A stretch of DNA of 16,325 nt from JANRIC01 sp033765345 (GCA_033765345.1 JANRIC010000246.1:1-16325), one strand, 5' to 3'; counted from the first letter of the stretch, positions 1 through 7,694 are shown. Notes: a model not told the origin generated them from the letters alone. Program-made: numbers and translations.

Positions 1-302
1 CGGCTGCTAAGAATGGTTAGGCTTTTTTGTTGGTAGAGGCAATGGCCTTGCTGGTTTGGGGGGGCTTCTGCTGAGGTTTCGGTTATAGTAGGAGAGGAGC
101 TGTCTGTGGTCTGCCCGGTGCTGAGTTTGCTTTGTGTGGGAGGCATCAAGGCATTGAGGAAAGGATTGCTTTTGGGAGTTTCTAAGGTTTTTTGAAAAAG
201 GTTTTTGTTTGGATCATCGGTCTTTTTTTGGATGGTATCCTGTTTTTTGGATTCTACACGGATACGAGCCGGGTCATTGTTTTTGTGTAATTGAGTTTGC
301 AT
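1..302 (-). CDS. N-terminal fragment of an unrecognised low-complexity protein, cut by the window edge
   Basis: A reading frame starts at an ATG (300-302) and stays open for 100 codons to the left edge. The peptide begins MQTQLHKNNDPARIRVESKK and is rich in Lys, Gln, Thr, Ser and Pro. It has no signal peptide or membrane segment in the visible part. The frame is also open upstream of the ATG, so the start is not certain. A polar, disordered start of this kind is seen in front of some DUF4157 (eCIS core) proteins, but no diagnostic motif is inside the window, so that is only a guess. No function can be given. The start is followed on the other side by the 303-555 gap and the DinB-like gene in the same orientation. 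Confidence 0.45.
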   Translation of the reverse strand, partial: MQTQLHKNNDPARIRVESKKQDTIQKKTDDPNKNLFQKTLETPKSNPFLNALMPPTQSKLSTGQTTDSSSPTITETSAEAPPNQQGHCLYQQKSLTILSS

Positions 303-504
303 AGTGGAATAGAATAAAAATATTCGGTCGTTTAGCTCATTGAAATAGGAAGGTTTATTTGTTTGTAAGGTCGTGAAGAAATAGGTATTTTGCAAGTGTT
401 CCAGGAAATTTATACTGTGAATTGGAGGAATGTTTTATGGTATGTTAAGGTTTCTGCGCTTAGTTTTCAATGGAGTTATGCTTCAAAAATTGTGAAAGAA
501 TAGA

Positions 505-540
505 ACCGTCCAGGTGTACAGATGGACGGCTTTATTTTTG
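505..540. terminator. Hairpin terminator downstream of the DinB-like gene
   Basis: A perfect 7-bp inverted repeat, CCGTCCA (506-512) and TGGACGG (523-529), has a 10-nt loop. On the plus strand it is followed by CTTTATTTTTG. On the minus strand it is followed by TTCTATTCTTT. It lies 26 nt past the stop of the minus-strand gene at 556-1059, so it probably ends that transcript. No plus-strand gene was recognised upstream of it. Folding and strand preference are inferred. Confidence 0.55.
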
Positions 541-555
541 TATTTTGCCACTTGA

Positions 556-1059
556 TTACATGGAGCTCTCATCGGCAGTAGGTCCGTAGATATTCGGCAG
601 AGGGGCATCGTTGAGGCGCAGGTAAACCGTCAATTGCCCTCGGTGATGATAGAGGTGATTCAAGATGGTGTTGCGAATTACATCTACACGAGGCTCATCT
701 ATATAGATAGTTTCACCGCTACGCATTTTCCAGTTTGTCATCATGGTCTCATCATCGGCATTTTTGAGTGCAGTGATGGCTTCTTCGGTATTTTTCTGAT
801 GACACTCGATAAGTTCTTTTACAGAAGTGGCCACAAAGGCTTTGTAATCACCCATAGTTGCAAAATCTAGTTCGGGTTGGTTGATGGTCATTGTAATCCA
901 ATTGCCCATTTCGGCGATGTGGGAGGCCAGTTGCGCCAATGTCCAGGATTTAGGATGGGGTCTCCAGTCAAGTTTGTCTTCTGGGATGCGCTCGAATACT
1001 TTGAGCGTAGAAGTGCTTTCCATCTCAATTTCTTTGATAAAGGGTGCGTTTAATGTCAT
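556..1059 (-). CDS. DinB-like (DinB_2/YfiT-type) putative metal-dependent hydrolase
   Basis: A 167-residue cytoplasmic protein of the DinB/YfiT four-helix-bundle superfamily. Seen in the sequence: the motif SWTLAQLASHIAEM (residues 38-51) with His47, and NHLYHHRGQL (134-143) with His135 and His139. This matches the family's three-His metal site, with one His in the second helix and an HxxxH pair in the last helix. The WRP segment at 32-34 before the SW motif is also common in the family. Length is normal (150-175). Members include bacillithiol or mycothiol S-transferases and many proteins of unknown reaction, so the substrate cannot be named. The gene stands alone, with a terminator-like hairpin 26 nt downstream and a 455-nt gap upstream. 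Start: the first ATG of the open frame; no ribosome binding site is seen, as is normal for Bacteroidota. Confidence 0.85.
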   Translation of the reverse strand: MTLNAPFIKEIEMESTSTLKVFERIPEDKLDWRPHPKSWTLAQLASHIAEMGNWITMTINQPELDFATMGDYKAFVATSVKELIECHQKNTEEAITALKNADDETMMTNWKMRSGETIYIDEPRVDVIRNTILNHLYHHRGQLTVYLRLNDAPLPNIYGPTADESSM

Positions 1060-1514
1060 AGTTTTGAGGGTTTAAGTTTTGTAAATTTGGATAGTAAATA
1101 AAGAAAATAATGTTTGTTAATTTGAATTAGTAATGTATTATTTTTTGGCAATTTATAGGAAAAAAATAATTGAGGCAAGAAAAAACGATTTTTTAGGGAA
1201 ATTTTTTGGGATTTTTTTAGCAAGCATTGTAATATGCAGAGCGATGTACCCAAAAAAAGACCCCTCGGGGTCTACCCCGATGCAAATGATTTTTCCCGAT
1301 GCCGCCATTCCATAATACGTGTAAGGCAAGTCACTTTCCAAGATCTAATAAAATCAGACAAGGTCTTTGAATCTTGGAGCGGGAGAGAAGGCTTGATAGA
1401 TCATATAAAAGTCATATTCTGAGCTGAAATATACGAAAGTCTAATTAGAACTTATTTTGGCCAAAACGATCACTCCGGTATTTATCAATTAAAAAGTATT
1501 CAGTATCAGGCAAG
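1060..1514. other. AT-rich intergenic stretch with one terminator-like hairpin
   Basis: This gap of 455 nt between the DinB-like gene and the PorP-like gene (both on the minus strand) has no convincing gene. Short open frames on both strands over 1133-1422 lack family motifs and overlap one another. The left half (1080-1230) is very AT-rich and carries runs of T. The only structured element seen is the hairpin at 1252-1273, annotated separately. No match to TTG-N17-23-TAnnTTTG was found for the DinB-like gene. Confidence 0.6.
1252..1273 (-). terminator. Rho-independent terminator for the PorP-like gene
   Basis: Read on the minus strand, AGACCCC-GA-GGGGTCT forms a 6-7 bp GC-rich stem. It is followed directly by seven T residues (the A run at 1252-1258 on the plus strand). 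It lies about 240 nt past the stop codon of the minus-strand gene at 1515-2921, and no other gene lies between. The tail orientation supports minus-strand use only. Confidence 0.6.
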
Positions 1515-2921
1515 CTACTCTAAAACCACCAAGTGCGCCTTTTCAAAACCCTTTAATTTTCTCAGGGAAAGAATAATTTTTCGAGACCAATCCAGGTCAG
1601 GTTTTTGGAGTACATATACATAATAAAGTCGCTCTGCACGCAGATAAATCAGACGGGGATTAAGCCCCTTGGATCCCATTTCTTTCATCAAAGGTTCTGC
1701 ATCGCTGCTGTAAGTAAATTTACCCATACTGATATAATTGCCTTTCTCGAGGTCAAAAGCATATCCGCCAGCCGTACGCCCGATCATTTTATCAGGGTCA
1801 AAAGGATAATGGATTTCCAAAGACTTATCATACGCATTCAAATTGACATCAGGAGCAACCTGAAAAATTGGGTTATCGGCATCAGGGTCTTCCTTTTTAT
1901 TTATCGGAGGTGTAACCGAAGCCGAAGTCGAGTCTTTACGAATTGTTTTTTGGGTTTTGGTAAATGTAGTTTCAGTTTTGGTAACTTCGCTCGTGCTAGG
2001 AGTTTCATCCTCGATCTCATCCAAAGGTTCATCACCCCGTTTTTTACTGCCTATTCTTACCCGAAGAGTCAGCTCGTGCGATTGATTGGCCACCGGACTG
2101 CTCAGATTGCCAAAAGTATAAAAATAATTCAGACTAAACATTTCATTAATCTCTGCACCCAGGAATGCCGTCACGCCATAATCCTGGCGATAGCTGCCGC
2201 CACCCCAGTATTTATCTTGATAGCTGACCTTGAGAAAACCCTCAATCTGGTCTTCTATTTCTTGCTCACGATGATAAACAAGCGTTGGGGTAATTGCCCA
2301 ACCTGAAATACCTATATCAAACTTGTAACTTGCCGAACCGATCAAATGATACCAGGGAGTGATCGTAATTTCACTGGATAAAGGTATAGCCTCTGTAAAA
2401 CGAGGCATCGATACACCTACCTGCAGATTGCGGAATTGATAGGCAAGACCAAAACTGCCGTCAGGAGTAAAAGTGCTCTCAGGCATTCCGGCAAGTGCTG
2501 GGTCATCGGGGTCGTCTAATTCATTGATATTGAACAGACTATATCTAAATCCTAAAGACATGCCAAACCTGAGGATATGATCGCCGGCGTAGCCCAGGGG
2601 TATTTGGTAAGAAGCTCCGAATTGTGCATTGAGGTAGTTCCAGGGTCCTTCTGTGACATTGATGAGATTTGCGCCTAGGTTCAGCGACTCATTCAAAGGT
2701 GCTTCAAAGCTTAGGGTAGCAACACTGGGAGAACCCTCGATGCCTAGCCATTGTTTTTTGAATCCACCATGAAACTGCATATAATCGCTATTTCCTGCCC
2801 AAGCTGGATTATACATATATGGGTTGACTACAAACTGATTTTGCAGGGGTACTACCTGTGCTTGTGATAAAGAGCAACACAATAATACAGAGATGATCAG
2901 GAGTAAGGTATTTCGATACAT
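1515..2921 (-). CDS. PorP/SprF-family type IX secretion outer-membrane protein with a C-terminal SPOR-like domain
   Basis: A 468-residue outer-membrane protein. A signal peptide (1-21, ending SLSQA before Q22) leads into the PorP/SprF domain. The hallmark NPYMYNPAWAG (33-43) is followed by alternating beta strands up to about residue 292 (RVRIGSKK). A polar Thr/Ser/Asp/Lys-rich linker (about 293-380) comes next. The last ~88 residues (KGNYISMGKF..., then YYVYVLQK and a final beta strand) look like a SPOR domain, the peptidoglycan-binding fold. Ordinary PorP/SprF proteins are about 300-340 residues and lack this part. Known for the family: SprF-like proteins support secretion or surface attachment of type B cargo, and SprF is needed for SprB in Flavobacterium. 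The gene lies 38 nt downstream of just such a cargo gene, and the two are probably co-transcribed. The SPOR assignment is by pattern only. A peptidoglycan anchoring role is inferred. Confidence 0.88.
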   Translation of the reverse strand: MYRNTLLLIISVLLCCSLSQAQVVPLQNQFVVNPYMYNPAWAGNSDYMQFHGGFKKQWLGIEGSPSVATLSFEAPLNESLNLGANLINVTEGPWNYLNAQFGASYQIPLGYAGDHILRFGMSLGFRYSLFNINELDDPDDPALAGMPESTFTPDGSFGLAYQFRNLQVGVSMPRFTEAIPLSSEITITPWYHLIGSASYKFDIGISGWAITPTLVYHREQEIEDQIEGFLKVSYQDKYWGGGSYRQDYGVTAFLGAEINEMFSLNYFYTFGNLSSPVANQSHELTLRVRIGSKKRGDEPLDEIEDETPSTSEVTKTETTFTKTQKTIRKDSTSASVTPPINKKEDPDADNPIFQVAPDVNLNAYDKSLEIHYPFDPDKMIGRTAGGYAFDLEKGNYISMGKFTYSSDAEPLMKEMGSKGLNPRLIYLRAERLYYVYVLQKPDLDWSRKIILSLRKLKGFEKAHLVVLE

Positions 2922-2959
2922 ATTAGTTTAGTGTAATGATGCAATTCTAGAGAAATAAA

Positions 2960-4786
2960 TCAGCGAATGAGGGTAATGTAACCGGTTATGGGTTTTTTTT
3001 CGCCGTTAATCTGAATGGAATAATAGTAAATTCCCGCAGGGAGTGCTTTGCCTTGATAAGTGCCGTCCCAATCTTGGTTATAATTGTTGGTTTGAAGTAC
3101 AGTTTGGCCGTTTTTGGTCATCACTCGGATTTGATAGCTTCCTATTTCATTGAGTTTTTCGATAAGCCAGGTATCGTTGCGTCCGTCCCCGTTGGGGGTG
3201 AGGATATTGAAGGCATTGACCAGTTCGGTATTGGTAGTGTCAGGCTCAGGCTCAGGATTGGGGTCAGTTTCTAACCCATTCAACTCGAAAGCACCAATGT
3301 CACATTTTCCTGATCGGAATAAGCCGCGTTGGTCGGTATTGATACAGGTATTATTACCAGCATCTATGGCAGGGCTGCCTTCGAGGAGAGCCATAGTTGG
3401 GGTACTTCCCCCATTATTTTGCAAGGGGCCAAGTAGGGGGTCAAGTATAGTAATTCCGCTGACACAGAGTATGTTAGAATTAGGGAATTGAATATTGCCA
3501 CTTCCTTGGTGCGCTCTAGAGCAATGATTGGTATTGGGAGCTTCGGGGCTGGTATTGTTGTATAAAATGCAGTTATTGATGTTGATGCTTGCATCTCCGA
3601 AGATACCTCCGCCGTTTTTTTGAGCCTGATTGTTGGCAATGGTGCAGTTATTTAGGTTTAAACCCTGAAAATAAGATACCAATCCTCCACCGAATTCCTG
3701 GGTAACGTTGTTGTGAATGGTCAGGTTGCTGAGGGTAATTTTAGGACTCTTTTTCTTGTTTCCACCATCACCAATCCAAATTCCGGCTCCCTGGCCGTTT
3801 GTAGTGTTATTGTCAATGGTAGAATTGGTAAATTTGAAAGAAGCATTAAAACTATCTCCTCCACTAAGCCCCGAACCACTGAAGCATAAGCCGCCGCCAA
3901 AGGTATTTGTAAAGCTATTTTTGATAATACACTGATCTACAACAAAAGTATTATTATTGTATGCAAAGAGGAATATAGCACCTCCAAAAGCAAACCTTCC
4001 CTGATCATTGCTGGATTCATTCCCATCAAACTCGGAAAGCGTAATAGATACATTGCCTTTATTTTCATTTTCATCGGCTCCATCTACAAAAATAGCTCCT
4101 CCTCCGGTTTCACCCACAGTGCTGGGTGGTTCCAGATTGATTACTTTATTGTTTACAAATTTACAACTCTCCACTTGTAAGTCAGCCAACACCGAATAAA
4201 TAGCTCCTCCATCGTCGTGAGCTAAGTTATTGGTAAATTGGCAATTACGAATTATAGATTTACTCCTTATCCGAAGAAATAAAGCTCCTCCCGAACCCTG
4301 ATCTGTGGAATTATTTTGAAATTTGCAGGCAGTCAATTCTAAACGGGCATTAAAATTAATCATTAAAGCGGCTCCTCCTATATCCTCTATATTTCCACTT
4401 TCAAAAGTCAGATTATTTATCACAAGCTGAGAATGCATAAAAGCAAACATCAAGCGAAATTTGTCCGTGCTTTCCCTGCGAATGGTTGCGCCATTTCCTT
4501 GAATAATGAGTTTTTTGTTTCTGGCAAAAGATGGAAGACCCACCGGGCCGTAATTACCGTCTAAATCTTCGGCGTTCGAGTGAATACGATCCAAGATATA
4601 GAGGCTGCCTTCGGCCAATTGAATGGTATTGACAGCATCCGTATTCGCATTAGCAGCCAGAATGGCAGCTACCAGTCCGTCGGTATCATATACATTGCCG
4701 GCACTTACAATAAAATCAGCAGCCTGTATGTGTGTCCATCTAGTGAAAAATACAACGATACATAGGAGAGAGGTAAAAATTTTCAT
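2960..4786 (-). CDS. Secreted beta-helix surface protein with choice-of-anchor Q segment and type B T9SS signal
   Basis: A 608-residue exported protein. The signal peptide (1-22, ending THIQA) precedes a right-handed parallel beta-helix from about 95 to 430. Repeated turns such as GGGLVSY, NNCTIANN and GGGIFGD are seen, many with Asn ladders and GG(G/A) before hydrophobic strands. The segment STPTMALLEGSPAIDAGNN...DQRG...DIGAFEL is typical of the choice-of-anchor Q domain. A Pro/Glu/Asp linker follows. The last 86 residues (523-608, with ILTPNGDGRNDTW and DWDGTYQGKALPAGIYYYSI) form a gliding-motility-associated type B C-terminal signal, which directs export through the T9SS. Its function is probably cell-surface adhesion or carbohydrate contact, but no catalytic residues can be identified. 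It is the first gene of a two-gene unit with the PorP/SprF protein 38 nt downstream, which is probably its dedicated partner. Confidence 0.9.
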   Translation of the reverse strand: MKIFTSLLCIVVFFTRWTHIQAADFIVSAGNVYDTDGLVAAILAANANTDAVNTIQLAEGSLYILDRIHSNAEDLDGNYGPVGLPSFARNKKLIIQGNGATIRRESTDKFRLMFAFMHSQLVINNLTFESGNIEDIGGAALMINFNARLELTACKFQNNSTDQGSGGALFLRIRSKSIIRNCQFTNNLAHDDGGAIYSVLADLQVESCKFVNNKVINLEPPSTVGETGGGAIFVDGADENENKGNVSITLSEFDGNESSNDQGRFAFGGAIFLFAYNNNTFVVDQCIIKNSFTNTFGGGLCFSGSGLSGGDSFNASFKFTNSTIDNNTTNGQGAGIWIGDGGNKKKSPKITLSNLTIHNNVTQEFGGGLVSYFQGLNLNNCTIANNQAQKNGGGIFGDASININNCILYNNTSPEAPNTNHCSRAHQGSGNIQFPNSNILCVSGITILDPLLGPLQNNGGSTPTMALLEGSPAIDAGNNTCINTDQRGLFRSGKCDIGAFELNGLETDPNPEPEPDTTNTELVNAFNILTPNGDGRNDTWLIEKLNEIGSYQIRVMTKNGQTVLQTNNYNQDWDGTYQGKALPAGIYYYSIQINGEKKPITGYITLIR

Positions 4787-5036
4787 AAAGTTAAAGTTAA
4801 GCTACTCGGTTAATTATGACAATCCTTTTTGCAAATATTATTCCTTGATTTTGCTAAGTTAAACTTTAGGGAAATGAAAAAAAAGAAAGCGGTCTATACA
4901 ATAAACGCAAAACCCAAACTTAGCGTATTCTGATACCAGAAGAATTGAGCCTATAATTTCTCAAATACGCAAAAAATAGGTCGCCTATGTTTAGCATGAT
5001 ATTTGCCACATTTAAAAAGAATAAAAACTTGATTTT

Positions 5037-5522
5037 ATGAAAAAATACGTTTTTGTGCTGTTTCTAGCTGTTTGGGGAGGATTTTCCATATCAATAACTT
5101 CCGCCCAAAATAATGTGGATACCCGAATTACAAACAACCTCAATAAGCTAAATTTTAAGTATGATGTCAAAGATGACGGTACTTTTCAATTTACCCTGCC
5201 CGTAGGAAATCGTACCCAAATGGTTTTTATCCACTCAAAAACCAGTAGTTATGGTCAACTTGAGATTCGTGAGGTATATTCTGTGATTTATCAATCCAGT
5301 AAAAAACCAGATGAAATAAAACTCAACCGACTTTTGATCGACAATGGTCAGAAAAAACTGGGAGCCTGGGAGCTTATCTTTGAGGACAATACTTACTTTA
5401 TAGTTTTTACAGCCAAAATACCCGCTCAGTTGAACGATTCAGATCTGAAATCTACCATAGATATTGTTGCTACTTCTTCAGATGCCATGGAGCAAACCCT
5501 TTTTAATACCGATGAATGGTAG
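5037..5522 (+). CDS. Small exported protein with YbjN-like fold (putative)
   Basis: A 161-residue protein with a signal peptide (1-23, MKKYVFVLFLAVWGG... ending TSAQ), so it is periplasmic or secreted. The mature part alternates beta strands and helices. It contains LNRLLIDNGQKKLGAWELIFEDNTYFIVFTAKIP (written here in outline, residues 98-131), then a C-terminal helix pair ending SSDAMEQTLF. A strand-rich first half, the 'lgawel' strand and the final helices recall the YbjN / type III secretion chaperone-like fold, a fold-level guess. No catalytic residues and no cysteines are visible. The gene points away from the type B cargo gene across a 250-nt AT-rich gap. No T9SS signal or lipobox is present. 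The start is fixed by the signal peptide. Confidence 0.7.
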   Translation: MKKYVFVLFLAVWGGFSISITSAQNNVDTRITNNLNKLNFKYDVKDDGTFQFTLPVGNRTQMVFIHSKTSSYGQLEIREVYSVIYQSSKKPDEIKLNRLLIDNGQKKLGAWELIFEDNTYFIVFTAKIPAQLNDSDLKSTIDIVATSSDAMEQTLFNTDEW

Positions 5523-5565
5523 TTTTTGACCAATAAACGATGGCTTATATTTATTTCGCAACTTT

Positions 5566-5592
5566 TAAGTTCAAAAAAAGTATATGAACTTA
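5566..5592. repeat. 8-bp inverted repeat between two small genes
   Basis: TAAGTTCA (5566-5573) and TGAACTTA (5585-5592) pair perfectly across an 11-nt spacer. A further TGAACTTG follows at about 5601-5608. No T-run follows the repeat on the plus strand, so it is a poor terminator. It could be an operator or a weak transcript end for the gene at 5037-5522. Its role is unknown. Confidence 0.3.
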
Positions 5593-5702
5593 CTAGCCCT
5601 GAACTTGAATTTATTTTCACAAAAAATTGCATTATATGCACTTTTTTTTGTACTTTAATAAACAATTTGAATGCTTAGGGATTATATAAGCATATAAAAG
5701 CT

Positions 5703-6065
5703 ATGAATATTTTCGATACAAAATATGCCACCGTTTTTCTAGGAAAAAAGGAAAATACAATCGATTTGAAGTGGAATGGTTTTGTGAGGGATGTGCAGTA
5801 CAACATGGTGATTGATTTGGTCATCCAGCTCATCTCTAAACATCAAATCAAAACCTTGATTGAAGATCAGACCTTATTGCGACTTTCTGAGAACAGTAAG
5901 ATTTATTCTTTGTATGAGTTGTGTTGTCAAAAAAAAGCCGATTGTTTTTTAGAATCTTATATACTCAGCAAACCTCAAGACAATATCACAGCCCGGATAT
6001 TAGCTCAATCTTTGGTGACTAATTCAATAGAAGAAGCACCGATATTGATTGAGTTGAAGAAATAA
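5703..6065 (+). CDS. Small cytoplasmic STAS/SpoIIAA-like protein, function unknown
   Basis: A 120-residue protein without signal peptide or membrane segment. It starts MNIFDTKYATVFLGKKENTI and continues with a strand (DLKWNGFV), a helix (YNMVIDLVIQLISKH) and a strand (IKTLIEDQTLL). This order resembles the many small Bacteroidota proteins with a SpoIIAA/STAS-like alpha/beta fold. Two close cysteines (residues 74-75, ELCCQKK) and a third at about 81 are notable, but no known metal motif is formed. The gene is convergent with ftsY, with only 15 nt between the two stop codons. The fold assignment is an inference, and no function can be given. Confidence 0.65.
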   Translation: MNIFDTKYATVFLGKKENTIDLKWNGFVRDVQYNMVIDLVIQLISKHQIKTLIEDQTLLRLSENSKIYSLYELCCQKKADCFLESYILSKPQDNITARILAQSLVTNSIEEAPILIELKK

Positions 6066-6080
6066 AAAACAGGGCTTCGG

Positions 6081-7046
6081 CTAAATATCACGTTTGAACA
6101 AAGAATCAACAAATTCTTTTTTGTTGAAGATTTGTAAATCCTCTATCTTTTCACCAACACCAATGTATTTGATCGGTATTTTGAATTGATCACTGATACC
6201 AATCACTACTCCTCCCTTAGCAGTTCCATCTAATTTGGTGATTGCCAGACAGGTTACTTCTGTAGCTTTGGTAAACTCAGCCGCTTGATTAAAGGCGTTT
6301 TGTCCTGTACTTCCGTCTAATACCAGCATCACATCGTGTGGAGCGTCAGGCAAGATTTTTTTGATTACCCTTTTGATTTTGCTCAGTTCATCCATCAGGG
6401 GCTTTTTGGTTTGTAGTCTTCCTGCCGTATCTATGATAATTACATCGGCCTGCACGTCCATGCCTTGTTTGACAGCTTCATAAGCCACGGCAGCAGGGTC
6501 TGATTTCATGCCCAAATCGATTACATTTACTTGGGATCTTTGCCCCCATACTTTGAGCTGGTCTACGGCAGCAGCTCTAAAAGTATCGGCTGCTCCTAGT
6601 ACTACTTTATTACCTAATTGGCTAAACTGATGAGATAATTTGCCAATGGTGGTGGTTTTGCCTGTGCCATTAACTCCTACTACCAGCAATACATACGGAG
6701 AACCAGGTATTTGAGGGACTTCAAAATGCTCGGCCTCGTTCAGATTATTTTCGGCGAGTAGGCTTACGATTTCGTCTCTGAGGATATGATCTAGTTCTTG
6801 AGTGTTGAGGTATTTATCTTTACGAACCCTTTCCTCGATGCGTTGAATGATCTTCAGGGTAGTTTCTACACCTACATCCGATCCGATTAGAATTTCCTCA
6901 AGATTATCAAGTACCTGCTCATCTACCCGATCTTTACCGATGACGGCCTTTTTGAGATTTGAAAAAAAGGTATTTTTCGTTTTTTCCAACCCCTTATCGA
7001 GGTTTTCTTTGTTTTTACCTTTTGAAAAAAAGTCAAATACTCCCAT
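6081..7046 (-). CDS. ftsY: Signal recognition particle receptor FtsY
   Basis: The SRP receptor GTPase, which docks ribosome-SRP complexes at the inner membrane for co-translational insertion. With the start at 7046 (MGVFDFFSKGKNKENL) it has 321 residues. A frame beginning 8 codons upstream (7070) is possible, but MG(V/L)FDFF is the usual N-terminus. Domains: a short basic A region, the N domain (about 25-105) and the G domain (about 115-321). Seen motifs: P-loop GVNGTGKT (124-131), DTFRAAA (154-160), DTAGR (206-210), TKLD (270-273) and IGVGE (295-299). The short N-terminus, lacking the long acidic A domain of Escherichia coli, is normal for this phylum. It follows DUF4295 and rpmG in the same direction, but a hairpin terminator (7150-7178) lies between them. 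FtsY may therefore have its own promoter or depend on readthrough. Confidence 0.97.
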   Translation of the reverse strand: MGVFDFFSKGKNKENLDKGLEKTKNTFFSNLKKAVIGKDRVDEQVLDNLEEILIGSDVGVETTLKIIQRIEERVRKDKYLNTQELDHILRDEIVSLLAENNLNEAEHFEVPQIPGSPYVLLVVGVNGTGKTTTIGKLSHQFSQLGNKVVLGAADTFRAAAVDQLKVWGQRSQVNVIDLGMKSDPAAVAYEAVKQGMDVQADVIIIDTAGRLQTKKPLMDELSKIKRVIKKILPDAPHDVMLVLDGSTGQNAFNQAAEFTKATEVTCLAITKLDGTAKGGVVIGISDQFKIPIKYIGVGEKIEDLQIFNKKEFVDSLFKRDI

Positions 7047-7149
7047 AGTTTTATATTTAAGAAGACTCAAGCTTAATGTATAAGCATCTTTAAAAATAAA
7101 TATCCTCGTAATTTGGCTGCGAAATAGCCCTGGATCAAGATGCTTTATA

Positions 7150-7178
7150 CAAAAAAAGTCTCTGCTATACAGAGACTT
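7150..7178 (-). terminator. Strong rho-independent terminator between DUF4295 and ftsY
   Basis: On the minus strand AAGTCTCTG-TATAG-CAGAGACTT forms a perfect 9-bp stem with a 5-nt loop. It is followed by a T-rich tail (the A run at 7151-7157 on the plus strand). It begins 23 nt past the DUF4295 stop codon, so it should end most rpmG-DUF4295 transcripts before ftsY. Confidence 0.8.
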
Positions 7179-7201
7179 AGCATTGTATTATCGTGGGTTT
7201 A

Positions 7202-7354
7202 TTATTTTTTCAAAGCATCCTGTACCTGATCCTCAGGGACGATTTCTTCACGAAAGGTATAAGCCCCGGTCTTATCAGACTTAATGGTCTTGATTATTTT
7301 GGAAAAACCTTTGGCATCTTTCTTTTTAAGGGTAGCAACTGTTTTCTTAGCCAT
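7202..7354 (-). CDS. DUF4295 small Bacteroidota-specific basic protein
   Basis: A 50-residue lysine-rich protein. It begins MAKKTVATLKKKDAKGFSKI, continues with KSDKTGAYTFREEIVPEDQV, and ends with a Lys-Lys pair and TAA. This matches DUF4295, a family found next to rpmG and ftsY in Bacteroidota. Its function is not established. The basic composition and the constant link to a ribosomal protein gene suggest a ribosome-associated role, which is an inference. Only 2 nt separate its ATG from the rpmG stop codon, so the two are certainly one transcript and possibly translationally coupled. A terminator follows 23 nt downstream. Confidence 0.92.
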   Translation of the reverse strand: MAKKTVATLKKKDAKGFSKIIKTIKSDKTGAYTFREEIVPEDQVQDALKK

Positions 7355-7356
7355 GA

Positions 7357-7539
7357 TTACTTAATTTCTTTGTGAACGGTATATTTTTTTAGAATCGGAT
7401 TATATTTCTTTAACTCAAGACGCTGAGTCGTATTTTTTCTGTTTTTGGTAGTGATATACCTTGATGTACCAGGCATACCAGTTTGTTTATGCTCAGTGCA
7501 TTCTAAAATTACTTGTACGCGATTACCTTTCTTTGCCAT
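7357..7539 (-). CDS. rpmG: 50S ribosomal protein L33
   Basis: A 60-residue basic protein, MAKKGNRVQVILECTEHKQT..., with SRYITTKNRKNT (26-37) and the C-terminal LELKKYNPILKKYTVHKEIK. This is the typical Bacteroidota form of L33, a component of the large ribosomal subunit. It has a single Cys (14), so it is the version without the four-cysteine zinc ribbon. It is first in a two-gene unit with DUF4295. In most Bacteroidota rpmB (L28) lies directly upstream. Here the upstream 155 nt hold a promoter and then an unrelated gene's terminator, so rpmB is elsewhere. The promoter at 7569-7602 places the transcript start about 20-25 nt before the ATG. Confidence 0.97.
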   Translation of the reverse strand: MAKKGNRVQVILECTEHKQTGMPGTSRYITTKNRKNTTQRLELKKYNPILKKYTVHKEIK

Positions 7540-7568
7540 GTCAATATATATTTGCGGATTTTGGAAGG

Positions 7569-7602
7569 CAAAGATAACAATTATTTGATAATTTTACATC
7601 AA
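7569..7602 (-). promoter_or_regulatory. rpmG: Promoter of rpmG-DUF4295 (Bacteroidota -33/-7 type)
   Basis: On the minus strand TATCTTTG (7576-7569) fits the -7 consensus TAnnTTTG exactly. A TTG (7602-7600) lies 23 nt upstream, at the long end of the accepted spacing. The ATG of rpmG is 30 nt past the -7 box. Confidence 0.6.
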
Positions 7603-7640
7603 ATTGGAAGGAATTATCAGATATTTTTACCTAAAAAAAT

Positions 7641-7675
7641 TAAATACTTCCCGAATAGAATCAAGGAAGTATTTA
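7641..7675 (-). terminator. Terminator of the small membrane protein gene
   Basis: TAAATACTTCC (7641-7651) and GGAAGTATTTA (7665-7675) form a perfect 11-bp stem with a 13-nt loop. On the minus strand it is followed by ATTTTTTTAG. It lies 20 nt past the stop codon of the gene at 7695-7847. Confidence 0.7.
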
Positions 7676-7694
7676 TCAGGAAAATTTACAGAAC

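Noticed and set aside
430..495. 21-codon frame just before the hairpin at 505-540, possible leader peptide
   Set aside because: No promoter and no regulated gene follows on the plus strand. The hairpin is explained by the minus-strand DinB-like gene.
1133..1422. Short overlapping frames between the DinB-like and PorP-like genes
   Set aside because: They occupy both strands, overlap a terminator hairpin and low-complexity T runs, and show no family motif.
1605..2306. 233-residue plus-strand frame
   Set aside because: It lies antisense to the PorP-like gene, whose signal peptide and family motif are clear. It is a shadow frame.
4915..4922. Minus-strand TAAGTTTG as promoter of the cargo-PorP unit
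   Set aside because: It matches the -7 box, but no TTG lies 17-23 nt upstream and the leader would be about 130 nt, so it is not listed as a feature.
6060..6080. Terminator hairpin between the STAS-like gene and ftsY
   Set aside because: Only a 3-bp stem with a TTCG loop can be drawn, too weak to call although the A/T run is suitable.
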